Shown here piece by piece: positions 21,755 to 33,779 of a stretch of DNA of 64,000 nt. The notes under the pieces are model-generated. The model was not told where the DNA came from. It saw only the letters and a list, made by a program, of their open reading frames with translations, and ran no database searches. Within the stretch, counting starts at the first letter, position 1. Each line of letters starts with the position of its first letter. Location: assembly GCA_036874045.1 (NCBI GenBank), contig CM072342.1:9201501-9265500 (forward strand). The letters run 5' to 3'. This stretch comes from Cymodocea nodosa. Lineage: Eukaryota > Streptophyta > Magnoliopsida > Alismatales > Cymodoceaceae. A program made the translations under genes and the position numbers.

Positions 21755-24536
21755 TTAGTAGCAGCAATAGACGTTGATTAAGTCCAAGCAATGCTTGAAC
21801 TTGCTCTCAACAATGCCCTTTGTAAACATATCAGTCGGGTTGTCCTTTGTGTTGACTTTCATAATCTTTATTCTGTCTTCATTCCTGAGGAAGTGATACT
21901 TAACATCAATATGTTTAGTTCTATCATGAAAGACATTATCTTTGGAGAGACAAATAGCACTAAGACTATCACAAAAGATATCAACTTTATCAATGCGCCA
22001 ACCAAAGTCTCCAAGTAAGCCTTTCAACCAAATCCCTTCCTTTGCAACTTTTGTCATAGACACATATTCAGCCTTAGTTGTGGACAAAGATACCGTAGGC
22101 TGAAGAGTTGATTTCCAACTCACAATAGAACCTGCAAATGTAAAGACATAATCGGATAATGATCTCCTTCTGTCAACATCACCTGCATAGTCTGAATCTG
22201 TATAACCAGCCATAGTACAACCCTGATCTGCTGCATACATTAAGCCAACGCCTAGAGTTCCTTTCAAATATCTGAATATCCTTTTAACTACTTTCCAATG
22301 TTCCCTGCTCGGATTGGACATGAACCTACTAACAACACTCAAAGGATATGCCAAATCAGGCTTAGTACATACCATAGCATACATAAGGCTTCCAACTGCC
22401 TATGCATAAGGAACTCGCTGCATATCAAGCTTTTCAGATTCAGTTTGGGGACACATCGCTGATGACAATTTAACATTTCTATCATAAGGCGTGCTAATGG
22501 CTTTGCATGAAGCCATACCAAATCTGCTAAGGATCTTTTCAATATACTTCTATTGATTCAAAAACAACTTACTAGAATTTCTTTCATGCCTAATCTCCAT
22601 TCCAAGAATTCTGCCAGCTGGACCAAGATCCTTCATATCAAATTCTGATTTTAATGTGTCCATCCTGTATCACTTCAATATTCTTTGCAGCTATAAGAAT
22701 ATCATCAACATACAATAACAAATAAACATGTGTATTCTTATCAAGAGTTTTAACATATACACATGAGAGCCATAGTTGTTGCGTCTGAAACCAACTTTAA
22801 CTATAAAGGCATCAAACCTCTTGTACCATTGGCATGGTGATTGTTTAAGTCCATACAAGGACTTATTTAATTTGCACACCCAATCAAATTTACCTTTCAC
22901 CACAAACCCTGTTGGTTGTTCCATCCAAATATTTTTTTCCAACTCACCATGCAAGAAGGCCGTCTTTACCATTCTAGATTCTGTGTTGCAACAATAGATA
23001 ACAAAATTCTAATAGATGTATGACATACAACAGGAGCAAATGCCTCATTGAAATCAATTCCTTCTCGCTGTGAATAACCTTTGGTGACTAATCTTGCCTT
23101 GTGCTGCACACCTGCGTTGCCTTGAGTCCCAATCTTCTTCTTATAGACCCATTTGCAACCAACAATATTTGTGTTCTTTGGACATTTCACTAGTTCCCAA
23201 GTCTTGTTCTTATAGAGAGATTGAAGTTCCTCTTCCATAGTAGACATCCAAAGACCAGCTTCTGAATCTTTCATTGTAGCTTCATATGTAGGTGGATCAA
23301 CAAAATCCTCCACCTCAACTGCTACCTGTAAGGCAAAAGCAACCAAACTATCATAGTCATATCTAATCAGAGGTCTAACGTCTCTTCTAGGACGATCTTT
23401 GCCAATGGTTCTTGGTGGTGGTTGCTCCACCTTTTCCTCCTCAATTTCATTTTCCTGAGTTTCAAATGAAGTTTCTCTAATTTCAACTTGATCAGTGATA
23501 AGCGGCTGTTGTGCGTCATCTAACTCCATCTGTTCAGGAATGGTGTGCTCAGTTTCTAGTGATTCACCTACTAGTCTATCTATTGCCTGTAAAAGAGAAT
23601 TCTCATCAAAAGTAACATCACGGCTATATATTACTTTGTAAGACTCAATATCATATATCCTATATCCCTTTACACCAACACCATAGCCCACAAATATGCC
23701 TTTCTTTGCACGTGGTTCCAGCTTGCCATTATTCACATGATAGTAAGCTGGACACCCAAAAATCCTGAGCTTTGAATAACTAGTAGATCTTTTCAGCCAT
23801 ACCTCAAGAGGTATCTTCCCATCTAAGGTACTAGAAGGGGACCTGTTCACCAGATAGGAAGCTGTGTTAACAGCCTTTGCCCAAAATTTCTTGCTCAAAC
23901 CTGCATGAGACAGCATACAACGTGCCTTTTCTAGGAGTGTTCTATTTAATCTTTTAGCCACTCCATTTTGTTGAGGGGTATACCTAACAATGTTATGCCG
24001 TGTAATGCCTTCATCTTTACAAAAGTTATGAAATTCTTGAGAACAAAACTCAAGACCATTATCAGTTCTAAGATATTTTACCTTTTTGTCTGTTTGGTAT
24101 TCTACCTGCTTCTTCCAATGCTTGAAGCTAGAAAAAGCTTCACTTTTGTGTGTCAAAAAGAAAACCCAGTTCATCCTTGAATGACAATCAATGATAGAAA
24201 GAAAATATCTAGAACCTGCAATAAAAGGCTGACGTGAAGGCTTTGAATATTCAGCATGAATATAATCAAGAACTCCCTTGGAGCTGTGCTGACTGCATGC
24301 AAATGATACTCTTTTCTGTTTGCCAAAAACACAATGCTTGCACATGTCAATACAAGCAACCTTGTGTCCATCAAACTTGCCCAGACTACTCAATTTCTGC
24401 CCCAAATGACCCATCCTTGAGTGCCACATGATAGAAAAATCCTATTGACCAGATATAGTTGATGTAGTTGCGCCAACAATTGGAGTGCCCTGCAGAATGT
24501 ATAAGGGACCTGTTTGGTTCTTCCCAGCACTACACT
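21755..24536 (-). pseudogene. pol of copy D (IN-RT-RH)
   Basis: A long stretch at 22966-24429 is open: pre-integrase WHSRMGHLGQKLSSL..CKHCVFGKQKRVSF; integrase IIDCHSRMNWVFF, LRTDNGLEF, then NGVAKRLNRTL where the catalytic Glu is Lys; the RT start WV.KKKIGTQG..KARLVTKGYSQREGIDFNEAFAPV. RT continues in other frames with TAFLHGELE, YGLKQSPCQWY and YVDD (22701-22712). RNase H at 21755-22384 has DSDYAGDVDRRRS, VSLSTTKAEYV, IFCDSLSAICLSK and HIDVKYHFLR. Frame breaks near 22970 and 22700 and stops inactivate it. Confidence 0.92.
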
Positions 24537-26773
24537 AGAAAACTTGGATTTGTTACTTCTGTTTTTACTTAGTTAATTTATCTTTATGCCTATTCTTTCT
24601 TTTAGAAGTAAACAAACAACCTTTAATACAATTTAGATATTAATTCCAATTTGTACTTTAACTGCAAGTGCACAGTGTCTATTGTATCAGTGTGCAAGTA
24701 CAGGTCGATCCCACAAGGAATTGCTGACGAACTTGAGAATTGTTCGTTTGTTAAAAATCAAATTTATATATTCAATAAGCTCTCCGTTGAATTACAGCTA
24801 ACTCAACGGACTAAGTTCATTAAGTTATGGATAACTCAATGGACTAACCTCGTGGACTTAAGTTAACTCCACAAGCCTGCCTTTTCCATAAAACTGCTAT
24901 TTACAAAGGAATTCAGCTAACCATTGGGCAATTCCATAGATTGTAAATAACATCAATTAAGCTCTTTAATGTTAGTTAACATAGGATTTATCATTGAGCA
25001 ATACTAACATTCAGATAATTCAAACAGTAACCATTAAAATCTTTAAGTCTTTTGAACGAACCAATTTCAGTAAACTGTAAAACTAAAGTAAACATAAAAC
25101 AATCACAACACTAACATAGATAACATTAATCACGATACAACACAAACAATACAACACTGAAATATAACATACAAACATAGATAAATTGTTTTTGGTATTT
25201 TTGTTTTAATATGAACATGGAAATGGGCGATAGGTGAAATGTAAAGTAATCTCACTTGACAATAAATACTTCTGACACTACTTGCAATGCGATTACACCA
25301 CTGAAAATTAAACCACTTACAATCCTGTCTCCTCTCCCTATAGAATTGTGAGTCCAGAATTGCAAGATGATCTTCTCTTCAACATACAGGCATCAACCCG
25401 AAGCCAAGGCTAAAAGCTTTACGATCTCCTGAAATATGAGTCGGCGCTTGGTGAAAATGACTTCCCTTCCCGCGATGTGATCACTCCTCATAGTGGTTGT
25501 CAAGCACTATGTTTGGGTCGAAATCGACCCGACATTAGGCAAGTATCCTCACAGACCTCCGATGGTTGGTGATTATGGTGGTGGTAACGATGGTTGGTGT
25601 GATACTTCAGAGAATCACCGATACTGTCTGCAGAAAGCTCGGTGCTCCTCCTCTGTATACACTGGCCGTCCATCGATTACACACTTCTTCTTTTTTTCTT
25701 CTTTTCTTTTATATTTCTTCAATAGTAACTGCTTCTACTTGAATGATCAGTTGCATTTCCTTCATTCATATCAACGGCGATGATTTCTTTTCCCTACGTG
25801 ATTGAATTCCTGCATGATACGTGCAAATGTGGTTTTTCCTTCTAACTGTCCTGTTTCTACAACCGCTACAGTGGCATATTAGAAAATATATAGTCCGTGG
25901 AGTTACAGATAACTCAACGGACTTTCTTCGTTGATTTAACTATAAAACACGTGCAAAAATAACAAATTAAGTTTATAACGCTAACCTAACATGTTGCCTT
26001 AGTGTTTAATATAGCAACTCAACGCGTTTAGTTATGTTAACTTAACGAGTTAAACATGTGCACCTCACGTGATACAATACAACATTCGTAACTTATAATT
26101 TCACCACATGTATAACACTAACTTAATGAGTTCGTCTCTTCTTTTACTCACTAACTTAACGAGTTATTACGTGACCTATTTTAACCTTTAAGCCTTTAAC
26201 TTAACGAGTTCTCACGTGACCTATTTTAACCTTTAAGCCTTTAACTTAACGAGTTCTCACGTGACCTCTATACAAACAAAACTCTAACTTAATGAGTTGT
26301 CTAAACGTGCACTGTTCATGATACATAAGATATAACTTTAAAACATATCATGCTTTTCAATAAAACCACACGTTAACTTAATGTTTAGCTAAATGAAAAA
26401 TTAATGCAATGAAACGACTAGTTGTTAACTTCAGGAAACTTTCAAAACATAACTACTCGGCAATTTAAACATAACTATCTGATACATATTCGTTCTGTTA
26501 AACATAACTATCCGAATTTGTTCGGTATGTTAAACATAAATGCCTGAAATATCAGAAAATTCAGATACTTAAGAATTTCACAGCCTACAACTTAACGACA
26601 GTTCATAAATGTACTAAATTAACATTAATTCCCCCAAATTAAGTAGATTCTTCAATTAAAGCATATAACAGTGCAATTATAACATAATGGCTTAATTCAT
26701 ATATGATAAGCTAAATATTGTGCAATTAACCATCATTTAACCATTAATAATATGCACTTTTTCATTCTAAACA
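24537..26773 (-). repeat. Solo LTR (K family) inside copy D
   Basis: A 2237-bp block interrupts D pol between VVMKGTK and GPLYILQGTP. The plus-strand right end CATTCTAAACA is identical to the LTR end of K beside its polypurine tract (61885). Flanks ACACT (24532-24536) and GGACT (26774-26778) agree at 3 of 5 positions, so the duplication is weak support. No internal genes, so it is best read as a solo LTR left by recombination. Inside are a B/J-LTR-like section (about 25870-26420), an A-spacer-like section (26420-26640) and a GCAAGTGCAC motif at about 24663-24720. The ORF at 25493-25783 is in the LTR and has no recognisable domain. Confidence 0.75.
26161..26268. repeat. 45-bp tandem repeat in the solo LTR
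   Basis: Units 26161-26205 and 26206-26250 plus a partial third, each with GAGTT..ACGTGACCTATTTTAACC and AACTTAACGAGTT. B and J LTRs carry a similar unit in fewer copies. Confidence 0.85.
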
Positions 26774-27930
26774 GGACTAGATTTGGTACCTTTCATAACA
26801 ACTAAAGAGCCTTTTAGTATGCTGATCTTCCCCTCACCACCTGTATATCTATAACACTTAGAATCAAGGGCCATCAATGAGATCAGACTTTTTCCAAGCT
26901 TTGGGACATGCCAAACGTCCTCCAGAATTCTGACTATACCATCATGCAGTTTAAACTATATAGTGCCTACACCAACTCTAGAACACACATCATGATTGGC
27001 CAATGTCACTTGACCACCCTCCACCCGCTCGTAGGTGTCAAAATACTCCCTAGTAGGAGTCATATGATGTGAAGCTCTTGAGTCCATAATCCATTAATCA
27101 TCAGAATAGGCACTGCAACAAATTGTAAGAGAGAAGTCATCACCTGATGCAGAACTGGTTTTTGCCACTGCAGCCTTTCCTTTGTTCATTAGCTTGGGAC
27201 AATGTGATTTCCAATGTCCTTTCTCCTTACAGTAATTGCAAGTATCCCTAGAGTACTTGCCCTTCGACTTACTTCTGCTTCTATTTTTCCCTCTACCTTG
27301 TCTCTGGCTTCTTCCTTTGTTTGCTTGCTACTAAGCTAAGAGGCCAACATCACTTGCTTCGTTTCTACCATGCACCATGTGCCTGAGCTCCCTGGAATGA
27401 AGGCTGGACCTCACCTCCTCTAGTGTAATTGAATCTCTTCCAACTACACAGGACTGAACAAAGTTTTCATAACTCAATGGGAGTGAACAAAGCAAGATAA
27501 GAGCTGCATCTTCATCATCTATGATTACTCCAATATTCTTGAGTTCCATCAGAATAGAATTTAGTTGATCTAAATACTACTTGAGAGGTACACCTTCTAT
27601 CATCTTTAAAGAGAATAGTCTTTGCTTTAATAACAATTTCTTTGTTAAAGACTTAGTCATATACAAAGACTCAAGTGTCTGCCAAAGACCTAAAGAGGTA
27701 GATTCATCAGCAACTTCTATTATAACTTCATCAAACAAACACAACAAGATGGTGGAGTGAGCTTTCTCCTCCTGCAATTCAAATTCTTGTGAATTTCTAT
27801 TAAGAGTGGTTTCCTTATTCAAAGGAGCCCGAATACCTTGTTGCTTTAGAAGTGCTTTCATCTTAATTTGCCATAAGTTGAAGCTATTCTTACCATCAAA
27901 CTTTTCTATCTTCAACCCCAAAGTATTCAT
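26774..27930 (-). pseudogene. gag and protease start of copy D
   Basis: ATG at 27930 (MNTLGLKIEKFDGKNSFNLW) gives a Tnt1-like gag: WQIKMKALL, STILLCLFDEVI, LWQTLESLYMTKSLTKKLLLKQRLFSLKM, then LILLCSLPLSYENFV and TLEEVRSSLHSRE. Zinc knuckle CNYCKEKGHWKSHC lies near 27200-27245. The protease follows with WIMDSRASHHMTP (DSG changed to DSR) and VWHVPKLGKSLISL. A stop at about 27575 and others break it. It ends at the solo LTR and resumes at 24536. Confidence 0.88.
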
Positions 27931-28470
27931 TTTTTCAAATCAACAAACAACCAGCAATACACACGATATATAGTCTGATTTCAACAAACACAATTCTACG
28001 GCAAGGTACACAATAGCAAATAATATCTCGACAACAATATGCTACTAAAAACTACTGATTTCAATGAAATTCAATCAGCCACAAGCCAAACACAATACTT
28101 AGCACAAAACAGTAGCAAATACTCGTACAAACCAAGCACAAAAACCATAATCACAAAATGCCCAAAATCCGACAATCAAGAATCACTCGTCTAGAAAATT
28201 GTTGTGCCCTAGCTAGACGCCTCTTGTTGTATCTCTCTGAATATGAAACTTCTGACCACGAAATTTTAAAGGTAGGAAGTTTAGGAGGCTTACTACACGT
28301 CCTCAAAATTTGAGGTGCAACAGAGCACAGACGAGGAAGGCACACGAGTTGGCATCGGAGTGTGCAGATTGGCGCGAGCAGCGACGGCAATGGTGGCTTC
28401 CCTTGTGGAAAGTGCTTGAACCTTGATGAAACTCTTCGAAACTTCAAGTGCAAGCCCAAAGATGTCCAAC
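27931..28470 (-). other. 5' leader of copy D
   Basis: About 540 bp between gag start and PBS. A minus-strand ORF at 28151-28459 is open but has no recognisable domain or counterpart here, so it is not called as a gene. Confidence 0.6.
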
Positions 28471-28485
28471 CTGGCTCTGATACTA
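28471..28485 (-). promoter_or_regulatory. Primer binding site of copy D
   Basis: The minus strand reads TAGTATCAGAGCCAG, two bases inside the LTR. It matches initiator-Met tRNA with one change (TGG to TAG). Confidence 0.8.
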
Positions 28486-28487
28486 GT

Positions 28488-28862
28488 TGTTATGAGGAAA
28501 GATCAAACAAATGTGGAGCATCTAAGGGTTGTGTGGAGAAGAGATCAATGTGGAAGAGAGGTGTGCAAGTGGAGAATTCAGAAGAACAACAAATTTACGT
28601 GGTTCCCTAACAAGGGTACGTCCACGAGTGATCAATCTATCATGATTCCTTGCTGTATGCTTGTTGGTACAAAGAAGGGGGAGAACGAAATCTAGGGATT
28701 TGGCTATTTTTTCCTCTTGGTCGAAGATGGCCCCCTTATACTAGTTAAGGGCAACGATGAGTGATGCCCAAAAGACAAGTTTGCCCCTTTACAAATTATC
28801 AAAGAAATACAACCATATACAATGACATATACATATACTTGATGGAAGACACAAACATCACA
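28488..28862 (-). repeat. 5' LTR of copy D
   Basis: 375 bp, TGTTATG to ATCACA on the plus strand, followed by the target duplication AGTTT and resumed B pre-integrase sequence (LWHR..HINMKL). Confidence 0.88.
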
Positions 28863-31553
28863 AGTTTCATATTTATATGCTCGATCGTTCTATGCCAAAG
28901 ATATGCATCACTAGTTTTAGCTAACAAGCATGAATTTTAAATCAACTACACTAGAAGGTAAAGATAAAATACATATAGAACCTTTTCTTTTACCAATAAA
29001 CTTAAGTTCATCTGTAATTTTATCAATAATTTTGCATATATTATCTTCAAATTATACATAATATCCATTATCAATTAGTTTTATAACATTCAACAAATTA
29101 AATCCTAGGTTTTCTATATACAATACATTCGAAATAACACAAATAGTAGTTATTTGAACATTGCCCATACCTATGATTTTATCATTGCTTTTGTTTCCAA
29201 ATATTACACTTCCTTTCTTAGTATTTGTAAAATTTTTCAATAAGCTTTTCTGTTTGGTCATGTGACTAGATGCTCCACTATCTAAATCTATTTTAATGTT
29301 GTTTCCTCCTGCAAAACAAATTATGAAGAATTGTTTCTTGGTACCCAATGTCTTTGAGGACCAAGTTCATTAAAAGTATATTTCTTCTTTTTATTTAAAA
29401 ACAGTTTATCATTATCATTTACATTCTTACTAGTTGTAAGTATTGTTGATTCATCATTCGCTTCATACTCATAGAATTAGTGCTCTTATAAACATTCTGT
29501 TTATGTTTAGATGTAGTATAACCAAGACCAAACTGATTTTTATCAGATGTTAATTTATTATGGTCATGTTCATATATTTCAACAAGTTCATACCAAGATT
29601 TTGTACTTGTATTTAAATTTTCAATACATACAATATCTTTTTCTACACATGAATTTTCAGATAAAGAACATGTAGAAATAGTAATTGGTCTAATACCAAT
29701 ATTTTGAATTTCATGCTCAGGTTTTTGAATTTTTAGTTTACTACGATTGTTTGAAATTTTAGAAACATTAGTAACTGAATTTCCAGAATAAGAAACAAGA
29801 TTTTTAGAAACATTGATAGTCATGTTAGAAGTACATTTGGATAAATCACGTTGGTTTCTATTATTAATACATGATTCATCCCTTGAAGTACCTACTTCTA
29901 CATATTTATTACCTTGTTTCATGATAAAAGGAATTTTAGTCTTAGATTTACTTGAATTGCAACTAATAAAATCCTTTCTTGGCTTGAGATTCATGATAAT
30001 CAAATCCTAAGCCAAATTTATATGACAACATAGGAGTACTAGTTAGTTTGTCTAACTTAGTTTGACTTAAATTCCATTTCTCAATGGTGGAATTTAAATC
30101 TAGCTCTCTCATTTTTAATTTGTCAATCTCTAACTCAAGATCATTTATATTGTTTCTCAATTTTTCCTTTTTAGATTCTATCTTTAATTTTTTAGCATTT
30201 ATATTTTGTATTTCTTCATGCAAGACACATTCATTAAATCTAAATTTATGCAAATCTCTAGCATGATTTTCATTATCACATTTAAACTTCTCTAAAGTAG
30301 TAGACATGAAAAAATTTTCTTCTTCCAAAATGGACAAAGAATGTCTAATATCCTTATTTTCCAGTTTACAAACTTTAAGTTTTTGTAATAATGCATGATA
30401 AGCATATAATAATTCATCAAAGTTAAAATTTGAATGACTTTCAGGATCAAATATTACCTCAGACTTATCTTCCATGAAGCACACATGAGCAACATAACAT
30501 CTTCTGACTCTTGTTCTTCTTCTGAATGTGAAGATTTTGATAATAATTCCTCAGATTCAGACTCTTCTAATGTATCATCCTAAGTGACCTTCAAAGCTTT
30601 TTTCTTGTAAAACTTTTTCTAAGTTTTCTGAGCCAACTTCTTATGATTTGTCCTAATTTGCTTTTCAATTTTCCTTATAGGACAATTTGGAGAAAGATGT
30701 CTAGGTTTCTTGTAGTTGTAACATACATACTTTCTAGATGAAGAATTCTTTCCATTTAGTGACTTTGACGTTGAGGGTTTGTAATTTTTGTTCCTTTGCT
30801 GTTTCCTAGCTTTTCATACTTTCTTGAATTTCCTAGTTAGTAAAATCAAATCCTCGTAAGAATTAGTAGATATTTTAGAATTTGAATTAATTTTGAAGGC
30901 TATTTCTTTCTTCATTTTTAGTTTATTGTGATTCTATGAATCGTTTAATTGAACTTCATAAGCAGTTAAATTTCCTATAAGTTCATTTATAGTATAAACA
31001 TTTAAATCTCATGATTCCTCAATAGATGTTACTTTCTGAGACCATTTAGAATTTTGGGATCTGAGAATTTTTCAAAATTCTTTCCTAAGCATTTTAAAGA
31101 GTTTATTATATCTAGGAATCTGGAAAACATCTCAGAAATACTTTCATCTTCATGCATCTTAAAGAGCTCATACTTATGAATTAACATGTTAATCATAGTC
31201 TCTTTAACTTAAGAAGTACCTTCATATGAAACTTCTAATGCATGCCACACCTCATAAGTAGATTTATATGCCGACACTTTACTGAACTGTTCATAACTCA
31301 ATGCACAAAATAAGATATTTAAGCCCTCAGCATTCAAAGTTTCATTTTCTTTTTCAGTAATTGTCCAAGTATTGTAAGGAGTAGTTAACGAAGTATATGG
31401 TTTAGAAATCATGAACCATAACTTGTGATCTATACTTTGAAGAAAGACTATCATCCTATATTTCCAATATTCAAAATGTATTCCATCAAATAAAGGAGGA
31501 CGGTTAAGATTTTGACCTTCATACAAAGAAAATTTACCATTTCCAATAGCCAT
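28863..31553 (-). pseudogene. gag and protease of copy B
   Basis: ATG at 31553 begins MAIGNGKFSLYEGQNLNRPP, almost the same as J gag. UBN2-like core with FEYWKYRMIVFLQSIDHKLWFMI and LNAEGLNILFCALSYEQF. The zinc knuckle near 30681-30726 reads CYNYKKPRHLSPNC: the second Cys is Tyr, so it is defective. A strongly predicted coiled coil rich in Lys/Glu/Leu/Asn (29963-30484, ELEIDKLKMRELDLN) is followed by a polar linker and the protease DSGASSHMT (about 29250-29290). Relative to J, B keeps about 225 bp of linker (29507-29731) that J has lost. Several frameshifts and stops. Confidence 0.88.
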
Positions 31554-31737
31554 CTAACCTTAGATTTTTCAACCTATTTGATTTTAAACAATTTAAAACT
31601 TTAAAACAACTTGAACCCAAAATCAAGAAAATTAAGCATATGCTCAAATATTAATTTCTATTTAAAAACAAAGAAAGTAGAATAAGCTCTAATATTAATT
31701 AAGTTGGTATCGATTTTATATCAAAGATTATTAACTA

Positions 31738-31750
31738 GCTTTGATACCAC
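31738..31750 (-). promoter_or_regulatory. Primer binding site of copy B
   Basis: The minus strand reads TGGTATCAAAGC two bases after the LTR end, the initiator-Met type. Confidence 0.9.
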
Positions 31751-31752
31751 TT

Positions 31753-33401
31753 GTAGGATCGAATGGCTACACAAGAGGGGGGTGAATTGTGTTTTCAACA
31801 ATTTTTATTATAGTTGAAACTTCAAAAATAAAAACAAGTTGAGACACTATTTTAATCAAATCATTTTATTCAAGGTTTCAATTACAACATACAATTCAAT
31901 TCTCCTCTAAAATTGTAGATGCAATTATATAATGATACCATGCATCATGTAATTAATTTCATAATTACAAATAGAGAAAACTAATTTATGGAATTTAAAA
32001 CATTTCTCCCAATTTGAGATTTTTCTTCTTCTTCTTCTTCGTTTTCTTCTTCAGCAATTCTTTTGTGACAAATATCTAACTTTCTCTACTTCACCAAATT
32101 TGCTTTCTTCTAATACTTCAGATCGTAAGTGACATAAATCTAACTTTCTCTACTTCACTAAATTTGCTTTCTTCTGATACTTCAGATCTTCAGTGACATA
32201 AATCTAACTTTCTCTACTTCATTGAATTTTCTTCCATTTGAGAGTTTTTCCCCAAAGAGGTTTTTTGACCCTTGAAAAGATATTTCATTTGGTGTGCAAG
32301 GATAATTGATCAACAAGAATTCTATGTCTTTCATACTATATATTCATTTCATGCATATCCTCCACGTTTAATCACTATTAGTTTTCCACTCTTCACGTCT
32401 TCTCATTTTCCTTCATCGAAATACACACATCCTGACCCACGCTTTCTTTTCGAATTTTCTTTGATCATCAATCCTGGATCTCTAAAAAATTTCCTACAAA
32501 ATAAACTTTCTTGTCTAAATTTTTTCATCAAATGTAATAAGAAGTCGTTGTGTTAATGTTAACTAAATGAGTAATACAAGTAGATTTATAACTTAAGGTA
32601 TCTAACTCAACGAGTTCATCATGTGCCAAATCACGTGACAAGTACTATAGCTAACTCAACGAACTAAGTCTGTGGTGTTATGCTAACTCAACGAACCAAC
32701 TCTGTGGTGTTATAGTTAACTCAACGAACTGACTTCGTTGTGTTACTGATAACTCATTGAACCAATAATAAACAAATGTTTTTACAAAGAGATATATACC
32801 ACGTGTAATAAAATAAATTTAAGTTTATAACACTAACCTAATGCATTGCCTTAGTGTTCAATATAGCAACTCAACGCGTGCAGTTATGTTAACTTAATGA
32901 GTTAAACATGTGCAACTCACGTGATATAATATAACATTCGTAAACTTTAATTTCACCACGTGTACAATACTAACTTAACAAGTTTGTCTCTTCCTTTTGC
33001 TCTTTTACTCACTAACTTAATGAGTTCTCACGCAACCTATTTTAACCTTTAAGCCTATAACTCAACAAGTTCTCACATGACCTTTATACAAATAATGCAC
33101 TAACTCAACGAGTTGTCTAAACGTGCACTATTCATGATACAAAAAATATAACTTTAAAACATATCATGCTTTACAATAAAAATACACGTTAACTTAACGT
33201 TTAGTTAAATGAAAAGTTAGTATAACATAACGACTAGTTATTTAACTTAGCATAATTTTAGATCCATTACAGACAAATATTTATATCAGTAAACTTTTTC
33301 TATATTAATTGATGTTCTTAATTTATGTTTACAAACAATAGTAATTGAGTAAATATGATTATATCCATTTATCACATATCATCAAAACAAAATACTCAAC
33401 A
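31753..33401 (-). repeat. 5' LTR of copy B (B/J family)
   Basis: 1649 bp. The plus-strand left end TGTAGGATCG and right end AATACTCAACA are homologous to J 60236-61848. It carries many AACTCAACGA(A/G)TT and CACGTG motifs, a GAAGAA-type run at about 32024-32050 and a 64-bp tandem repeat. The plus-strand ORF at 32272-32556 is within the LTR and not called. Confidence 0.93.
32067..32228. repeat. 64-bp tandem repeat in the B LTR
   Basis: Units start at GACA 32067, 32131 and 32195; the core CTAACTTTCTCTACTTCA is seen three times. J's LTR has fewer copies (about 61440-61560). Confidence 0.85.
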
Positions 33402-33779
33402 CTAGATGTCACTAGACAGGAATCATTTGTAGAATTTTCACATGGAAAAACTAATGCATAAATAAAACTATTTCTAAAACTAGTAAATTTAAATTTATTT
33501 GAAACTTGATCTATAATAAAACATTTTTCAGTAGTGAACAAAACAATATATCCTTTATCACATAGTTGTCCTACACTTAGTAAGTTTTGTTTTAAACTAT
33601 TAACATGTAAAACATTTTCAATTCTACCATTTTTAGATGCAATATTTCCTATAGTAGTAATTTTATACTTTTCATTGTTTCCAAATTTAACATATCTTAA
33701 ATTTATTATTTTAATAGACTCAAGAAATCTTTTCTTACCTGTCATATGCTTTAAGCATCCACTATAAATGATCTATCTT
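33402..33779 (-). pseudogene. Protease fragment of element E (Ty1/copia)
   Basis: The minus strand reads SGCLKHMTGKKRFLESI, YVKFGNNEKYKITTIGNI, VLHVNSLKQNLLSVGQLCDKGYIV and NKFKFTSFRNSFIYALVF, a copia protease and the start of the pre-integrase region, distinct from B, D and J. Only this piece remains: B's 5' LTR abuts it on the left and F's 5' LTR on the right, cutting just before the catalytic Asp. Confidence 0.85.

Larger units (their letters stand above)
21321..28862 (-). mobile_element. Copy D: Tork/Tnt1-like Ty1/copia element
   Basis: Short LTRs of about 370 bp (21321-21688 and 28488-28862), PBS, gag, and pol in copia order on the minus strand. It is inserted in copy B between integrase and pre-integrase. 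Flanks AATTT (21316-21320) and AGTTT (28863-28867) are a target duplication with one change. Its protein is clearly different from the SIRE-like copies (for example LRTDNGLEF, VPKLGKSLISL), typical of the Tnt1/Tork branch. A 2.2-kb solo LTR splits its protease/pre-integrase region; without it D is about 5.3 kb, a normal size. Confidence 0.9.
4636..33401 (-). mobile_element. Copy B: SIRE-like element, interrupted by A, C and D
   Basis: Minus-strand segments at 4636-7720, 19217-21320 and 28863-33401 join into one element when the insertions are removed: 5' LTR (31753-33401), PBS, gag with coiled coil, protease, integrase, reverse transcriptase, RNase H, spacer, aORF. The order and sequence match copy J. 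The 3' end of the aORF, the polypurine tract and the 3' LTR are missing because copy A interrupts at 4635; they may lie beyond the left edge. B is inserted in protease fragment E (right flank CTAGA at 33402). Confidence 0.85.

Noticed and set aside
25493..25783. 96-codon ORF in the solo LTR with a more GC-rich start
   Set aside because: Inside an LTR, no recognisable domain, ends in a low-complexity Phe/Ser run.
28151..28610. Overlapping ORFs on both strands near the D leader and LTR
   Set aside because: They lie across the PBS and LTR, are not conserved in the other LTR, and show no domain.
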